In this document: positions 17,268-25,816 of the stretch, one piece after another
Position numbering within the stretch: the stretch's first letter is position 1
Layout of the letters: the number at the start of each line of letters is the position of its first letter
Assembly (NCBI RefSeq): GCF_001648555.1
Contig: NZ_LQXM01000027.1
Span: forward strand, 351,453-415,452
Reading direction: 5' to 3'
DNA from: Rossellomorea aquimaris TF-12
Lineage (GTDB): Bacteria; Bacillota; Bacilli; Bacillales; Bacillaceae_B
Length of the DNA stretch: 64,000 nt
Program-made: the position numbers and the translations under genes
Notes under the pieces: model-generated
What the model saw: the letters and a program-made list of their open reading frames with translations, nothing else
Told to the model about the DNA's origin: nothing
The model's database searches: none

Positions 17268-18455
17268 ATTTATTGTAAAGAAACAGATATTGGACTTTTT
17301 TTTTAATGGTCGATCGTACTGGCTTGTTATCCCTAAAGATATCAGAAAGAAACCAATAAGAATCAAAAATAGAGCCTGCATGCTGAACAAATCTACCACT
17401 ACTCCCCCAATAAACGGTCCAATCATCCTTCCGCCTGTTGCTGTACTATTAACGATTCCCTGATAAAATCCTTCTCTTCCTTTTGGAGCTAACGAGTTAG
17501 CTATGGTAGGAACCGCCGGCCAAATCAACATTTCACCTATTGTTAAAATAATCATAGCTATGGCGAACCATTGAAATTCATCTGCCACTGAGGCAACAGC
17601 AAAGGATATCATAAAGATGATGGTTCCAATCATGATTTGTAATTTAAGATTGTCTTCAAACCGTTTGATGGCTTTTGAAAGAATCGGCTGAGCCAAGACA
17701 ATAAGTGCTCCATTAATCGTCCATAATAGACTATATTGTTTCAGGCTAATATTAATTTCTTGAGTATAAGTAGCAATGGTCGATTGCCATTGAACATATC
17801 CAACCCAGCATAATAAGTACGCAATACATATTAGAAGTAAAGCAGTAAGTTTCGATTTATTCTTAATTACTTTTGACTCATTTAGTACGGAAGTCTGCAT
17901 AACGGTATCAACTGAAATATTTCGATAACCGATTAGTGCAATCAAAAAGAAAACAATATACATGATAAGATTAGCTAAAAATATATAATCGAAAGAAAAA
18001 GACGCTACCAATCCACCTGAAGCTGCCCCGATCGCTACTCCGATATTTTGAGCTACATAAACGGAATTAAAAGCCTTCCTCCCTCCTTCTGGCCAAACGG
18101 AACCTGCCATGGCATACATTGAAGGAAAAACAATCCCTGAACCAAACCCAATGATCGTCAAAAAGACCACATAAAAAGGCCAATCATGACAAATATTCAT
18201 ACCGATAACAGCTGTTAAAGTGATTATGATTCCCAAAAGAATCGAACGGTAACCACCTAATTTATCAAATAATGTACCTCCAATTAAATTCCCTATCACA
18301 CTTGCCCCGGCATTCAGCATAAGAACAAGCCCGGCAACTGATAATGACTTACCCAGATACTCATGAAGGAAGATCGTGTTTAGAGGCCATAAAAAAGAGG
18401 CTCCTGTCACATTAACCATCATTCCTATGACTAGCAACCATAATGATTTGGGCAT
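17256..18455 (-). CDS. yttB: MFS transporter, YttB-like
   Basis: 399-residue major facilitator protein with 12 predicted membrane helices. Loop 2-3 carries GGTLFDKLGGYRSIL, the MFS motif A equivalent, and the first half includes GSGIVFPSMYAMAGSVWPEGGRKAFNSVYVAQNIGVAIGAASGG, typical of the drug-efflux-like DHA1 branch. Size and gene context (near ytqA-ytqB) match B. subtilis YttB, whose substrate is not known. The C-terminus (NICFFTINKTQ) runs into the terminator hairpin. No adjacent regulator gene is present. Confidence 0.83.
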   Translation of the reverse strand: MPKSLWLLVIGMMVNVTGASFLWPLNTIFLHEYLGKSLSVAGLVLMLNAGASVIGNLIGGTLFDKLGGYRSILLGIIITLTAVIGMNICHDWPFYVVFLTIIGFGSGIVFPSMYAMAGSVWPEGGRKAFNSVYVAQNIGVAIGAASGGLVASFSFDYIFLANLIMYIVFFLIALIGYRNISVDTVMQTSVLNESKVIKNKSKLTALLLICIAYLLCWVGYVQWQSTIATYTQEINISLKQYSLLWTINGALIVLAQPILSKAIKRFEDNLKLQIMIGTIIFMISFAVASVADEFQWFAIAMIILTIGEMLIWPAVPTIANSLAPKGREGFYQGIVNSTATGGRMIGPFIGGVVVDLFSMQALFLILIGFFLISLGITSQYDRPLKKKSNICFFTINKTQ

Positions 18456-18562
18456 TTTTCTTCACCCTATTTCTTTGATTTATTTCGAGTCCCAAAAGGA
18501 TTTTACTCCTTTTTTTGGAATGGAGCAAGAATTATTTTTATGGGCTTTTTAAAAGAAGTTGT

Positions 18563-18688
18563 TCATGGGAATTGGGGAAATACGAACGTAACGAGTACTC
18601 GGAAGCGAAGCTGAGTAGGATCGGCGGAATGCCAGTTTCAAGTGAGCAGTTCCCCTCACAATCTTGCACAGACTCTTTGACAGAGCCT
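18563..18688 (+). repeat. Dispersed hairpin repeat, family 1, copy B
   Basis: Shares with copy C (53472-53637), in the same orientation, GGAAGCGAAGCTGAG, the TTCCCCTCACAATCTTGCAC-type right arm and the GACAGAGCC tail. GGGGAA near 18575 pairs with TTCCCC near 18650. It occupies most of the 319-bp gap between yttB and the next gene, with no other content seen except the terminator at 18729. Confidence 0.7.
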
Positions 18689-18728
18689 TAGCAGATCATG
18701 TGTTTTAAACAAATAGCCTTTCATAAAA

Positions 18729-18766
18729 AAACACAAGGTGCTTATGATGAATAGCACCTTGTGTTT
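18729..18766 (-). terminator. Terminator after the small 18775-18939 gene
   Basis: A 14-bp perfect stem AAACACAAGGTGCT / AGCACCTTGTGTTT, with an A-tract at 18724-18731 acting as U-tract on the minus strand. Confidence 0.85.
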
Positions 18767-18774
18767 ATGAAAAA

Positions 18775-18939
18775 TTATTTATCATTATGATGATTTGATT
18801 TTACAGGCTGCCCTTGTTTTTCATACTTCTTTTTAGCATTTTTAACAGGATTGCTCTCAGAACCAAATTCCGTATCTAAATTACGGAAATCAGATCGTGT
18901 CTTTTGTTCGGGATTATTTTGCTTTGATCGCTTCTTCAA
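18775..18939 (-). CDS. 54-residue hydrophilic protein, translationally coupled to ytzC
   Basis: TTG start at 18939 with GGAGG 9 nt upstream. The TTG overlaps the ytzC stop as TTGA, so translation is probably coupled. The protein begins MKKRSKQNNPEQKTRSDF, carries NLDTEFGSESNPVKNAKKKYEKQ and ends in a His/Asn-rich tail; it is very basic with no hydrophobic core. The TEFGSE stretch recalls gamma-type small acid-soluble spore proteins (which contain TEFASE or EFGSET repeats), but there is only one such unit, so this is a weak resemblance. Function unknown. It is followed at once by a strong terminator, which supports it being a real gene. Confidence 0.75.
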   Translation of the reverse strand: MKKRSKQNNPEQKTRSDFRNLDTEFGSESNPVKNAKKKYEKQGQPVKSNHHNDK

Positions 18940-19229
18940 TGTAATTTTCCTCCTACTACATTTGGGTCATGATCTAGTAAAATCATCTCATTTTGAAGAG
19001 CTTGCAGCTGCAGTCTCATTCTATGCAATTGTTCTCGTTGCTGGGAATTAGCACTATTCGCTAAGTGAGCTACATCATTCACCGATTCTTCAAGTTGCTG
19101 CATGGCCTGTGTATACTCATTATCATGGTAGTGCTCCTGCTGCGTTCCCGATTTAAACTGTTCTTGAGCGTAACGAATGGCATCTTCGCATTTTTGAATG
19201 CATTCTTCAACCGATTGTCTTGTTGCCAT
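18936..19229 (-). CDS. ytzC: YtzC-like helical protein
   Basis: 97 residues starting MATRQSVEECIQKCEDAIRYAQEQF, with a Gln/Glu-rich, wholly helical pattern and a conserved-looking REQLHRMRLQLQALQNEMILLDH end. This matches my recollection of B. subtilis YtzC in length and ends. It probably forms a helical bundle or coiled coil; no function is known. The ATG has AGGAGG 6-7 nt upstream. It is the first gene of a two-gene unit with the 54-residue protein and is divergent from ytqA. Confidence 0.82.
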   Translation of the reverse strand: MATRQSVEECIQKCEDAIRYAQEQFKSGTQQEHYHDNEYTQAMQQLEESVNDVAHLANSANSQQREQLHRMRLQLQALQNEMILLDHDPNVVGGKLH

Positions 19230-19455
19230 ATCGACTACCTCCTGACATATAATCTAAAGAAGATAAAGGTCCTATCCTTCGTCCTCTTCATCATTAGTTT
19301 GAACTTCAATTCAACTTTCAAAAGTGGTAATCTTCGCCTATTTCTCGCTTCCTCATACATTTGCCCTTCCGTTCATGTTAAAATCTTTTTGACGAAACTT
19401 TGCGCTCTCAATACATACTTCACGAATAATAGAAATTTAGGAGGTGTTTGTCATC

Positions 19456-20409
19456 ATGACAAACCCATTTCCATATGCCTCAGATAATAAGCGATATCAT
19501 ACCTGGAATTATCATTTAAGAAATTATTTTGGACATAAAGTGTTCAAAGTAGCATTAGACGGCGGTTTTGATTGTCCAAATCGCGATGGGACCGTTGCCC
19601 ATGGGGGATGCACTTTTTGTAGTGCTGCCGGTTCAGGAGATTTTGCAGGTAAGCGGGTCGATTCACTCGAAAAGCAATTTCATGATATTAAAGGACAAAT
19701 GCATCAAAAATGGAAAGATGGTAAATATATGGCGTATTTCCAAGCATTCACCAATACCCATGCTCCCGTACAGGAATTGCGGGAGAAATATGAGAGCGTA
19801 CTAAAGCAAGATGATGTTGTAGGAATCTCCATTGCAACACGACCGGATTGCCTTCCTGATGATGTAGTAGAATACTTAGCTGAATTAAACGAAAGAACCT
19901 ATCTGTGGGTTGAACTTGGCCTTCAAACGGTTCATGAAAAAACGGCCTTAACTATTAATCGCGCACATAACTACCAATGTTACGTTGAAGGAGTAAATAA
20001 ATTAAGGAAACATGGTATAAGAGTTTGTTCCCATATTATTAACGGCTTACCTCAAGAAGATGATGAGATGATGATGGAAACAGCACGAGAAGTTGCAAAG
20101 CTAGATGTACAAGGAATTAAAATTCATCTTTTACATCTGTTAAAAGGTACTCCAATGGTGAAACAGTATGAAAAAGGCCTTGTAGACTTTATGACTTTCG
20201 AGGAGTACGTTCGTCTTGTTTGTGATCAACTAGAAATTCTTCCACCAGAAATGATTGTTCATCGGATTACTGGAGATGGCCCAATAGACCTGATGATTGG
20301 ACCTATGTGGAGTGTGAATAAATGGGGAGTGTTAAATGCCATTGATGATGAATTAAAACGTAGAGATAGTTGGCAAGGAAAATATTACAAAGTGGATGTG
20401 AAAACATGA
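19456..20409 (+). CDS. mnmL: Radical SAM protein MnmL (YtqA)
   Basis: 317-residue radical SAM enzyme of the YtqA/YhcC group. The FeS motif C-x-x-x-C-x-x-C-type cluster lies in the DCPNRDGTVAHGGCTFCSAAGSGDF segment, and the core barrel includes YFQAFTNTHAPVQELRE and GLQTVHEKTALTINRAH. Published work on B. subtilis assigns YtqA to tRNA wobble-uridine modification: it acts on cmnm5(s2)U to give nm5(s2)U, with YtqB methylating the product. The ATG at 19456 overlaps by ATGA-type coupling with the next gene at the other end. I keep the ATG rather than the GTG at 19444, which is in the ribosome binding site. Confidence 0.9.
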   Translation: MTNPFPYASDNKRYHTWNYHLRNYFGHKVFKVALDGGFDCPNRDGTVAHGGCTFCSAAGSGDFAGKRVDSLEKQFHDIKGQMHQKWKDGKYMAYFQAFTNTHAPVQELREKYESVLKQDDVVGISIATRPDCLPDDVVEYLAELNERTYLWVELGLQTVHEKTALTINRAHNYQCYVEGVNKLRKHGIRVCSHIINGLPQEDDEMMMETAREVAKLDVQGIKIHLLHLLKGTPMVKQYEKGLVDFMTFEEYVRLVCDQLEILPPEMIVHRITGDGPIDLMIGPMWSVNKWGVLNAIDDELKRRDSWQGKYYKVDVKT

Positions 20410-20978
20410 AATTAGAAAGAATTTTACCTTTTGCTCGACAACTTTTAGAAAAGGCTGTAAAACCAGGAGATATAACCATTGATGCCACTCTGGGAAATGG
20501 ACACGATTCCTTATTCTTAGCTCAGTTAGTTGGAGAAAATGGTCGTGTATACGGCTTTGACATTCAAAAGGAAGCGATTGAAAATACAAAAGAGCAACTA
20601 TTGACACACGATTTGTCTGATAGAGTGACCCTTTTTCATCAAGGTCATGAAACGGTGATGAATGTGATTCCACCTGTTCATCATGGTAAAGTGACTGGAG
20701 CAATTTTTAACCTTGGCTATTTACCTGGTGGAGACAAGGAAATCGTCACTCGCCCGAAAACAACGATTCTTGCTATGAATCAAATCCTTGAATTAATGGC
20801 ACCAGAAGGAATTCTCGTCCTTGTCATCTATCACGGACACCCTGAAGGAGCAGTAGAACGGGACTACCTCCTACGCTACGTAGAAAAACTAGACCAAAAC
20901 TACGTACACGTCCTCCGCTACCAATTCATGAATCAACTCAACAATGCTCCATTTATTGTTGCATTGGAAAAAAGATAA
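20406..20978 (+). CDS. mnmM: tRNA wobble-uridine methyltransferase MnmM (YtqB)
   Basis: 190-residue class I SAM-dependent methyltransferase: DATLGNGHDSLFLAQLVGENGRVYGFDIQ is motif I, GAIFNLGYLPGGDKEIVTRP contains the NLGYLPG catalytic-site motif that marks this family, and the C-terminus YQFMNQLNNAPFIVALEK is typical. In B. subtilis YtqB (MnmM) methylates 5-aminomethyl-2-thiouridine to mnm5s2U in tRNA. The ATG overlaps the mnmL stop as ATGA, so the two are translationally coupled, in line with sequential steps. Confidence 0.92.
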   Translation: MKLERILPFARQLLEKAVKPGDITIDATLGNGHDSLFLAQLVGENGRVYGFDIQKEAIENTKEQLLTHDLSDRVTLFHQGHETVMNVIPPVHHGKVTGAIFNLGYLPGGDKEIVTRPKTTILAMNQILELMAPEGILVLVIYHGHPEGAVERDYLLRYVEKLDQNYVHVLRYQFMNQLNNAPFIVALEKR

Positions 20979-20981
20979 AGA

Positions 20982-21018
20982 AGAGGGACGGACCTCCATT
21001 TTGGAGGTCCGTCCCTCT
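20982..21018. terminator. Palindromic bidirectional terminator
   Basis: A 17-bp stem AGAGGGACGGACCTCCA / TGGAGGTCCGTCCCTCT between convergent genes mnmM and the LLM oxidoreductase. Shares its GAGGGACGGACCT core with the leuS terminator at 9233. Confidence 0.85.
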
Positions 21019-21023
21019 CTGCT

Positions 21024-22025
21024 TTAAAGTAGTTCATTGGCGATTAGTTCGAAGGATTTTAGTTTGTCTTGGAAGTTGTAGGTTATGCTAACGAGCATGA
21101 TTTCGTTTGTTTGGTATTGTTCGCTAAGATTCAGTATTTCTTCTTTTACTTTTTTAGGGTTACCGACGATCATACGTTTTCGATTTTCTCTAATTCTCAT
21201 ACGTTCGAATGGGCTGTAGTCATAGGCTGCTGCTTTTTCAGGGCTAGGTGTACCGTTTGAACGCATGCCTTGCTCAATCATTAAAATAGCTAAGTCTATA
21301 CTCGACGCGATTCTCTCTGCTTCTTCATCGGTTTCAGCACATACCGTAAATACAGCAACCGTATTTTGAGGTGCCTGTAAATAGTCTGAAGGCACAAAAT
21401 GATTTCGATACGCTTCAGTATATTGAGGCCCACCTTCTCCGTTAATAAACTGGGCAAATGTGTAAGGTAACCCTTTTTGTGCTGCAAGCATTGCACTAGA
21501 CGGGCTTGAACCTAAAATCCACACTTCAGGCATCGTCTCTATTACAGGAGCAGCCGTTAACCCCTGGTAGGGATGAGAATCTGGTAAGTCATCCGTTAAA
21601 TATCCAAGTAAATCATCTATTTGCTCAGGATAACGGTTCACGTCACGTGGCTTCCCATCATGGAGAGCCATTGTCGCCATCGGCATACCACCTGGAGCTC
21701 TTCCTAATCCTAAATCAATTCGATTCGGATTCAGCCCTTCAAGCAAACGAAAATTTTCTGCAACCTTATAAGGACTATAATGAGGAAGCATGACACCTCC
21801 AGAGCCTACTCGAATGGAAGAAGTATTTTGCGCCAAATGAGCAATTAACACTTCTGGTGATGATCCGGCTAAACCTGTTGAATCATGGTGTTCGGATACC
21901 CAAAACCTTGTAAAACCTAATTTCTCTACATGCTGCGCAAGCTTTACTGTATTATTTAAAGCCTCTTGAGGGCTCATTCCTTCTGCAATGGGGGACTGAT
22001 CTAAAACACTTAACTTGATAGTCAA
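21024..22025 (-). CDS. LLM-class flavin-dependent monooxygenase-like protein
   Basis: 333-residue bacterial luciferase-like TIM-barrel protein. LSVLDQSPIAEGMSPQEALNNTVKLAQHVEKLGFTRFWVSEHHDSTGLAGSSPEVLIAHLA is the family N-terminus with the FMN-contacting SEHH, followed by VGSGGVMLPHYSPYKVAENFRLLEGLNPNRIDLGLGRAPGG. The group (often named MsnO8-like) binds reduced FMN; the substrate is unknown. Starts with TTG at 22025, chosen because GGAGATG lies 8 nt upstream. A monocistronic gene between two hairpin terminators. Confidence 0.88.
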   Translation of the reverse strand: MTIKLSVLDQSPIAEGMSPQEALNNTVKLAQHVEKLGFTRFWVSEHHDSTGLAGSSPEVLIAHLAQNTSSIRVGSGGVMLPHYSPYKVAENFRLLEGLNPNRIDLGLGRAPGGMPMATMALHDGKPRDVNRYPEQIDDLLGYLTDDLPDSHPYQGLTAAPVIETMPEVWILGSSPSSAMLAAQKGLPYTFAQFINGEGGPQYTEAYRNHFVPSDYLQAPQNTVAVFTVCAETDEEAERIASSIDLAILMIEQGMRSNGTPSPEKAAAYDYSPFERMRIRENRKRMIVGNPKKVKEEILNLSEQYQTNEIMLVSITYNFQDKLKSFELIANELL

Positions 22026-22098
22026 AATTGGACATCTCCTTTAACTGATGTGAGTATTATTATCAATTCCTACTGAAAAAATGTCCAATAACATGCTT

Positions 22099-22130
22099 AA
22101 AGGGTGACTGCCAGTAGGCAGTCACCCTTT
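22099..22130 (-). terminator. Hairpin after the M6 protease gene
   Basis: AAAGGGTGACTGCC / GGCAGTCACCCTTT stem with a 4-5 nt loop, 15 bp downstream of the protease stop. The U-tract on the minus strand is weak. Confidence 0.75.
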
Positions 22131-22144
22131 AATGTTCTAAAAGA

Positions 22145-24541
22145 TTATTTGTAAATTAACACTTTCCCTACTGTACCATCAGCACTTTGACCTGTTACAC
22201 GGAATTTCAATCCGTAGTTTGGTACATTACGTCCAGCGTCTACTAGACCAGCATTGCTGTAATCTGCACTATCATCAAATAGTGGGTTACGAGCCGTGTT
22301 GTTATCCTCTAATGTAATACCATATAGACTAGTGTAGTCAAGGAACATTTTTTCTGACTTATCTAGGCTAAATGCTGCATCATGAACTTGATAACGAGTA
22401 GATCCTAAAGCACCGTCGCTCCAAGTGTTCACTTTTTGATCAGCATCCACAACTCCAATGAACCCGTCTCCTGGGTGGATACCTGTCCAGTTTTCACTGT
22501 ATTGTTTATCCACATACCATACTACTAATCCATCATCGAATTGCATTAAGCTGTCACCACGGCGGATGTTAGCAAGACCTTCATCTACACCGTTGTGGCT
22601 GCGCCACTCTAATAGGTAGTAATGTTCAGAGCGTTTAATACCGTCATTTTTCGTAAATCCATCTAACTTTACTAAAGCGTCTCCTTCTGCATCATCGAAC
22701 AGAACTTCTTCACCATCCACGACTACTGAAATGTCGTCTGCAAATAATCCAGGGTTCGATACAGCAGCATCCGTTACATACTCGATAGCTACTTCTACTT
22801 CTTCACCAGCATAAGCTGATAAGTCAAAGGACGCGTCAATCCAGCCATTAGAAGAACCTGTAATTCCATTACCTAAATTAGAACCATAAGGGTCTGTATT
22901 TGTTGTGATATCGCTCGCTACTGGTTCTCCGTTTACTGTTACATAAGCATAATCCCAGTCAGTTTCAATATCATACCAAGCTTTGAAATTGAACGCGGCA
23001 GATGTAGCATTTGTTAAATCAACTGTTGTTGATAGCACATTGTGTAAGTCATCTGCACTTCCAGAGAAGTATTCAGATTCTCCACTTGCCGGCTCATTGA
23101 TTACTGTTTCCTTTTGAGGAAGTGTTACTTTTACTACATCATTATTTGTGCCTTTTGTGGCAGCTTCATCAAGAAGAACTTCCATTCCTTTTGAATCAAT
23201 ATCTTCAAGGGCAAATTCAGTTCCTGTCAACCAATTCCCTTTAGTACCTTCATTATCAACCACTGCAGAAGTTTGCAGCATTTCTTTCATATATGGACTG
23301 AATCCAGTCGGCATCGTTCCAGGAATTTTACCTGCCCAGCTACCACTAGACATGATGGACCAGTAGCTTACCGGTTCTCCTGCTCCAGTGTACTGAGTGT
23401 CATACTCATCTGGAAGACCTAAATCATGACCGAATTCATGAGCCATAACTCCAACTGCACCGTCTTCTGGTTCAATAGTGTAGTCGTAGGCAGCCATTAC
23501 TCCGCCCCAGTATGGTACGGCAGCTTCAGTTTCCAAAGTAAATACTCCGCCTAGGTTCCAACGGTGAGACCAAATTGCGTCAGATCCTAATGAACCTCCA
23601 CCTGCTTCTTCACCAACACCGGAGTGAATAACCATTAAGTGATCCACAAGTCCATCTGGCTCAAGGTAATCTCCATCACGATCAAGATCGTAACGATCCC
23701 ATTTGTCGTAATCTGCCAGGTTTACAGTAGGATCTGCATCCGCAGCTTCTAGTGCTTCCTTAACGAGCCCTCTTGCGTTTACATCACTGTCATCTTCAGT
23801 TGGGTAGTTTCCACCATACGCTGCAGCTGGTTGGCTTGCTGTATACCATCCAGCAACTTCCCCTTCAACTGAGTAGCTTCCACCAGATTGTTGCTCATAA
23901 TATTGCTTCATGGATACATAGGTTTTACCATCTGGACCTGTCCATCCACCTGTTCCAAATAACATGTCCTGATAATGTTCACGAGAGTATGAATTTTCAC
24001 CTTCATAATACATGTCTGTTTCATCAGCAGTCATAGAGTTATGAGGCTTGTCCGGATAATCAACTAAAAGAACTAGAACTTTATCCGTACGCATTTCACC
24101 ATCATATGCTTCTTCTTCTACTGAAGCAGGTGAGTTTTTCTTTGCTTGTCCGAGTTTATTTCCATTTCCATTTTTCAAACTATAATCTTTCATAGCTTTT
24201 TGAAGCTCAGATTTAGCTTCTTTTTCTTCATTGTGAAGTTCTCCAGCTTCTTTTGAAGCTGCATCTGCTTTAGCACTTAAAAATTTGTTTAAAGCTTTCT
24301 CTGCTTCAGCTGGTGTTGCATTTTTTGCAATCTTTCCATCGGCTTTCAGCATTTCAATTAAGCGCTCATCATTCGCAATGCCTAAATCGAAAGGCCCTCC
24401 ACTTTTGTGATCATGTTTCACCGTTGGCTTTGCTAAAACGTTTTCTGGTCCTACGGTTGTTGCAGATGCCGGTACTGCAAAAGCACCAACACTTAGAGCA
24501 GCCACCATGGCCATTGATAATACTTTACGTGATTTCAACAC
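22145..24541 (-). CDS. inhA: Secreted immune inhibitor A-type metalloprotease (M6)
   Basis: 798-residue secreted zinc metalloprotease. A signal peptide (KSRKVLSMAMVAALSVGAFAVPASA, cleavage near residue 27) leads to a propeptide, the M6 catalytic domain with H368-E-F-G-H372 and a downstream LGLPDEYD, then a MAM/beta-sandwich-like domain (about 490-630) and a C-terminal VEG-type domain. Length matches the Bacillus InhA group, which degrades host antimicrobial peptides and matrix proteins and is also made by harmless soil bacilli, so it does not by itself imply pathogenicity. The GTG at 24541 follows GGGGG at 6 nt. No adjacent regulator or secretion gene. The acidic, Asp-rich sequence suggests calcium binding. 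Confidence 0.93.
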   Translation of the reverse strand: MLKSRKVLSMAMVAALSVGAFAVPASATTVGPENVLAKPTVKHDHKSGGPFDLGIANDERLIEMLKADGKIAKNATPAEAEKALNKFLSAKADAASKEAGELHNEEKEAKSELQKAMKDYSLKNGNGNKLGQAKKNSPASVEEEAYDGEMRTDKVLVLLVDYPDKPHNSMTADETDMYYEGENSYSREHYQDMLFGTGGWTGPDGKTYVSMKQYYEQQSGGSYSVEGEVAGWYTASQPAAAYGGNYPTEDDSDVNARGLVKEALEAADADPTVNLADYDKWDRYDLDRDGDYLEPDGLVDHLMVIHSGVGEEAGGGSLGSDAIWSHRWNLGGVFTLETEAAVPYWGGVMAAYDYTIEPEDGAVGVMAHEFGHDLGLPDEYDTQYTGAGEPVSYWSIMSSGSWAGKIPGTMPTGFSPYMKEMLQTSAVVDNEGTKGNWLTGTEFALEDIDSKGMEVLLDEAATKGTNNDVVKVTLPQKETVINEPASGESEYFSGSADDLHNVLSTTVDLTNATSAAFNFKAWYDIETDWDYAYVTVNGEPVASDITTNTDPYGSNLGNGITGSSNGWIDASFDLSAYAGEEVEVAIEYVTDAAVSNPGLFADDISVVVDGEEVLFDDAEGDALVKLDGFTKNDGIKRSEHYYLLEWRSHNGVDEGLANIRRGDSLMQFDDGLVVWYVDKQYSENWTGIHPGDGFIGVVDADQKVNTWSDGALGSTRYQVHDAAFSLDKSEKMFLDYTSLYGITLEDNNTARNPLFDDSADYSNAGLVDAGRNVPNYGLKFRVTGQSADGTVGKVLIYK

Positions 24542-24694
24542 GTCATTCCCCCTTCATATGTACTATAAAATTTCCAACTATTTTTAATATACAAGATTTT
24601 TCAGAAAAGTAAATGTATTCTGACACTAATTAGTTCTTTTTACCTATGTTTTCCACAAAAATAGACATAAAGTACTTTTTTTTGCACAAATAAA

Positions 24695-24721
24695 AAGGCT
24701 AGTTCTGTCAGAACTAGCCTT
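24695..24721 (-). terminator. Terminator of ytpA-ytpB
   Basis: AAGGCTAGTTC / GAACTAGCCTT stem, 11 bp each, with an A-tract on the left giving a U-tract on the minus strand. Confidence 0.8.
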
Positions 24722-24728
24722 AAACATT

Positions 24729-25802
24729 TTATGAAATTTCCCTACGGTTCTTCCACTTTCGATACATTCTCCCATTAAAGTAGAAGAATTTCGTTACCCA
24801 ACCAGCCTCTCCCATAAACTGTTTGGAAAAGGTGTGAACTTTTTCTTGTTTATGGGCTTTTTCATCTGACAAATAAACACCTATTAGCCCTTTATTAATC
24901 AGTCGGTGAAAACGGGCATGAGGAAGGTCAAATGTATGTTCATCAGCTTTTCTTAAAAAATGCAGCAGCCGGTTTTTTAAATGTTCGTCATTTTCATAAT
25001 AAAAACAGAAGTTTAAATCTCCACCCTTTTGATCTTCTTCCTGATCTATAAAATAATCTAATAGAATATGTAAGCCTTGAATGTATGGAAAATACCCCTT
25101 TTTTATCTTCTCAGCGTATGAAGGAGTGAAATCCTGACGGCTTGCATAGGAAACTAAACAAAAAATGCCCAGTGTTGAACCAGAGCAGGCAGAGAATTCA
25201 TACCAGTCCATCTCAGGTAGCTTTCTTCTATGATTTTCAAACCAACGTATCAGTCGGCCTTCTCTTTCTTCCATTTTCACATGTTTATGTATTTGGAGGT
25301 CACAATAATATCCACACAGTTCAATCAAGTCATGATGAATGCTATCGTAATGAATTAGCTTCTGTAACGATGTTTGACACGTAAGAACAAGATTTTGAAG
25401 ATATCCTCCATCGTCTTGATCCTCTCTTAATGCATAATAATTTACAGGGATTGATCCCACCGATAATGCGTCTTTCATTGACTGATGAAGCAAAGCAAAA
25501 TCATCAGGATCTAACGAAACACTTCGATCACAAAGATTATCTAAGTAATCACTAATTGTTTGATAGGCAACGATAAAGCGTATCACATTCTCCTTCATAT
25601 CAGGAGCTAATAAAGAAAGAATAGAACCCCCTTCACAATGAAAGGCTTTGTGCTCAATACTGGATAATGCTTGTTTTCTTAATTCCTGATTAGGAATACT
25701 CATAGCTCGTTCCTTCCAACCCTCTAGCTCCAGATGAACAATTGGAAATACATCTCGGTACACTTTCTTCATTAAAGAGAATGGATGATTCGGAATAGAC
25801 AA
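24729..25802 (-). CDS. ytpB: Tetraprenyl-beta-curcumene synthase-like terpene cyclase (YtpB)
   Basis: 357-residue protein of the DUF2600/YtpB family. In B. subtilis YtpB cyclises a C35 prenyl diphosphate to tetraprenyl-beta-curcumene, precursor of sesquarterpenes found in spores. Diagnostic stretches are FIVAYQTISDYLDNLCDRS, an Asp-rich metal/diphosphate motif, HILLDYFIDQEEDQKGGDLNFCFYYEN and the N-terminal PNHPFSLMKKVYRDVFPIVH. The frame extends to a GTG at 25811 that sits within the GAGGTG site; the TTG at 25802 is preferred. Downstream of ytpA by 14 bp, one operon. Confidence 0.9.
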   Translation of the reverse strand: MSIPNHPFSLMKKVYRDVFPIVHLELEGWKERAMSIPNQELRKQALSSIEHKAFHCEGGSILSLLAPDMKENVIRFIVAYQTISDYLDNLCDRSVSLDPDDFALLHQSMKDALSVGSIPVNYYALREDQDDGGYLQNLVLTCQTSLQKLIHYDSIHHDLIELCGYYCDLQIHKHVKMEEREGRLIRWFENHRRKLPEMDWYEFSACSGSTLGIFCLVSYASRQDFTPSYAEKIKKGYFPYIQGLHILLDYFIDQEEDQKGGDLNFCFYYENDEHLKNRLLHFLRKADEHTFDLPHARFHRLINKGLIGVYLSDEKAHKQEKVHTFSKQFMGEAGWVTKFFYFNGRMYRKWKNRREIS

Positions 25803-25816
25803 CTTTCCCACCTCAT

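Noticed and set aside
22145..24541. Reading the M6 protease as evidence of a virulence island
   Set aside because: InhA-type proteases are common in non-pathogenic bacilli and no other virulence or mobility gene lies nearby.
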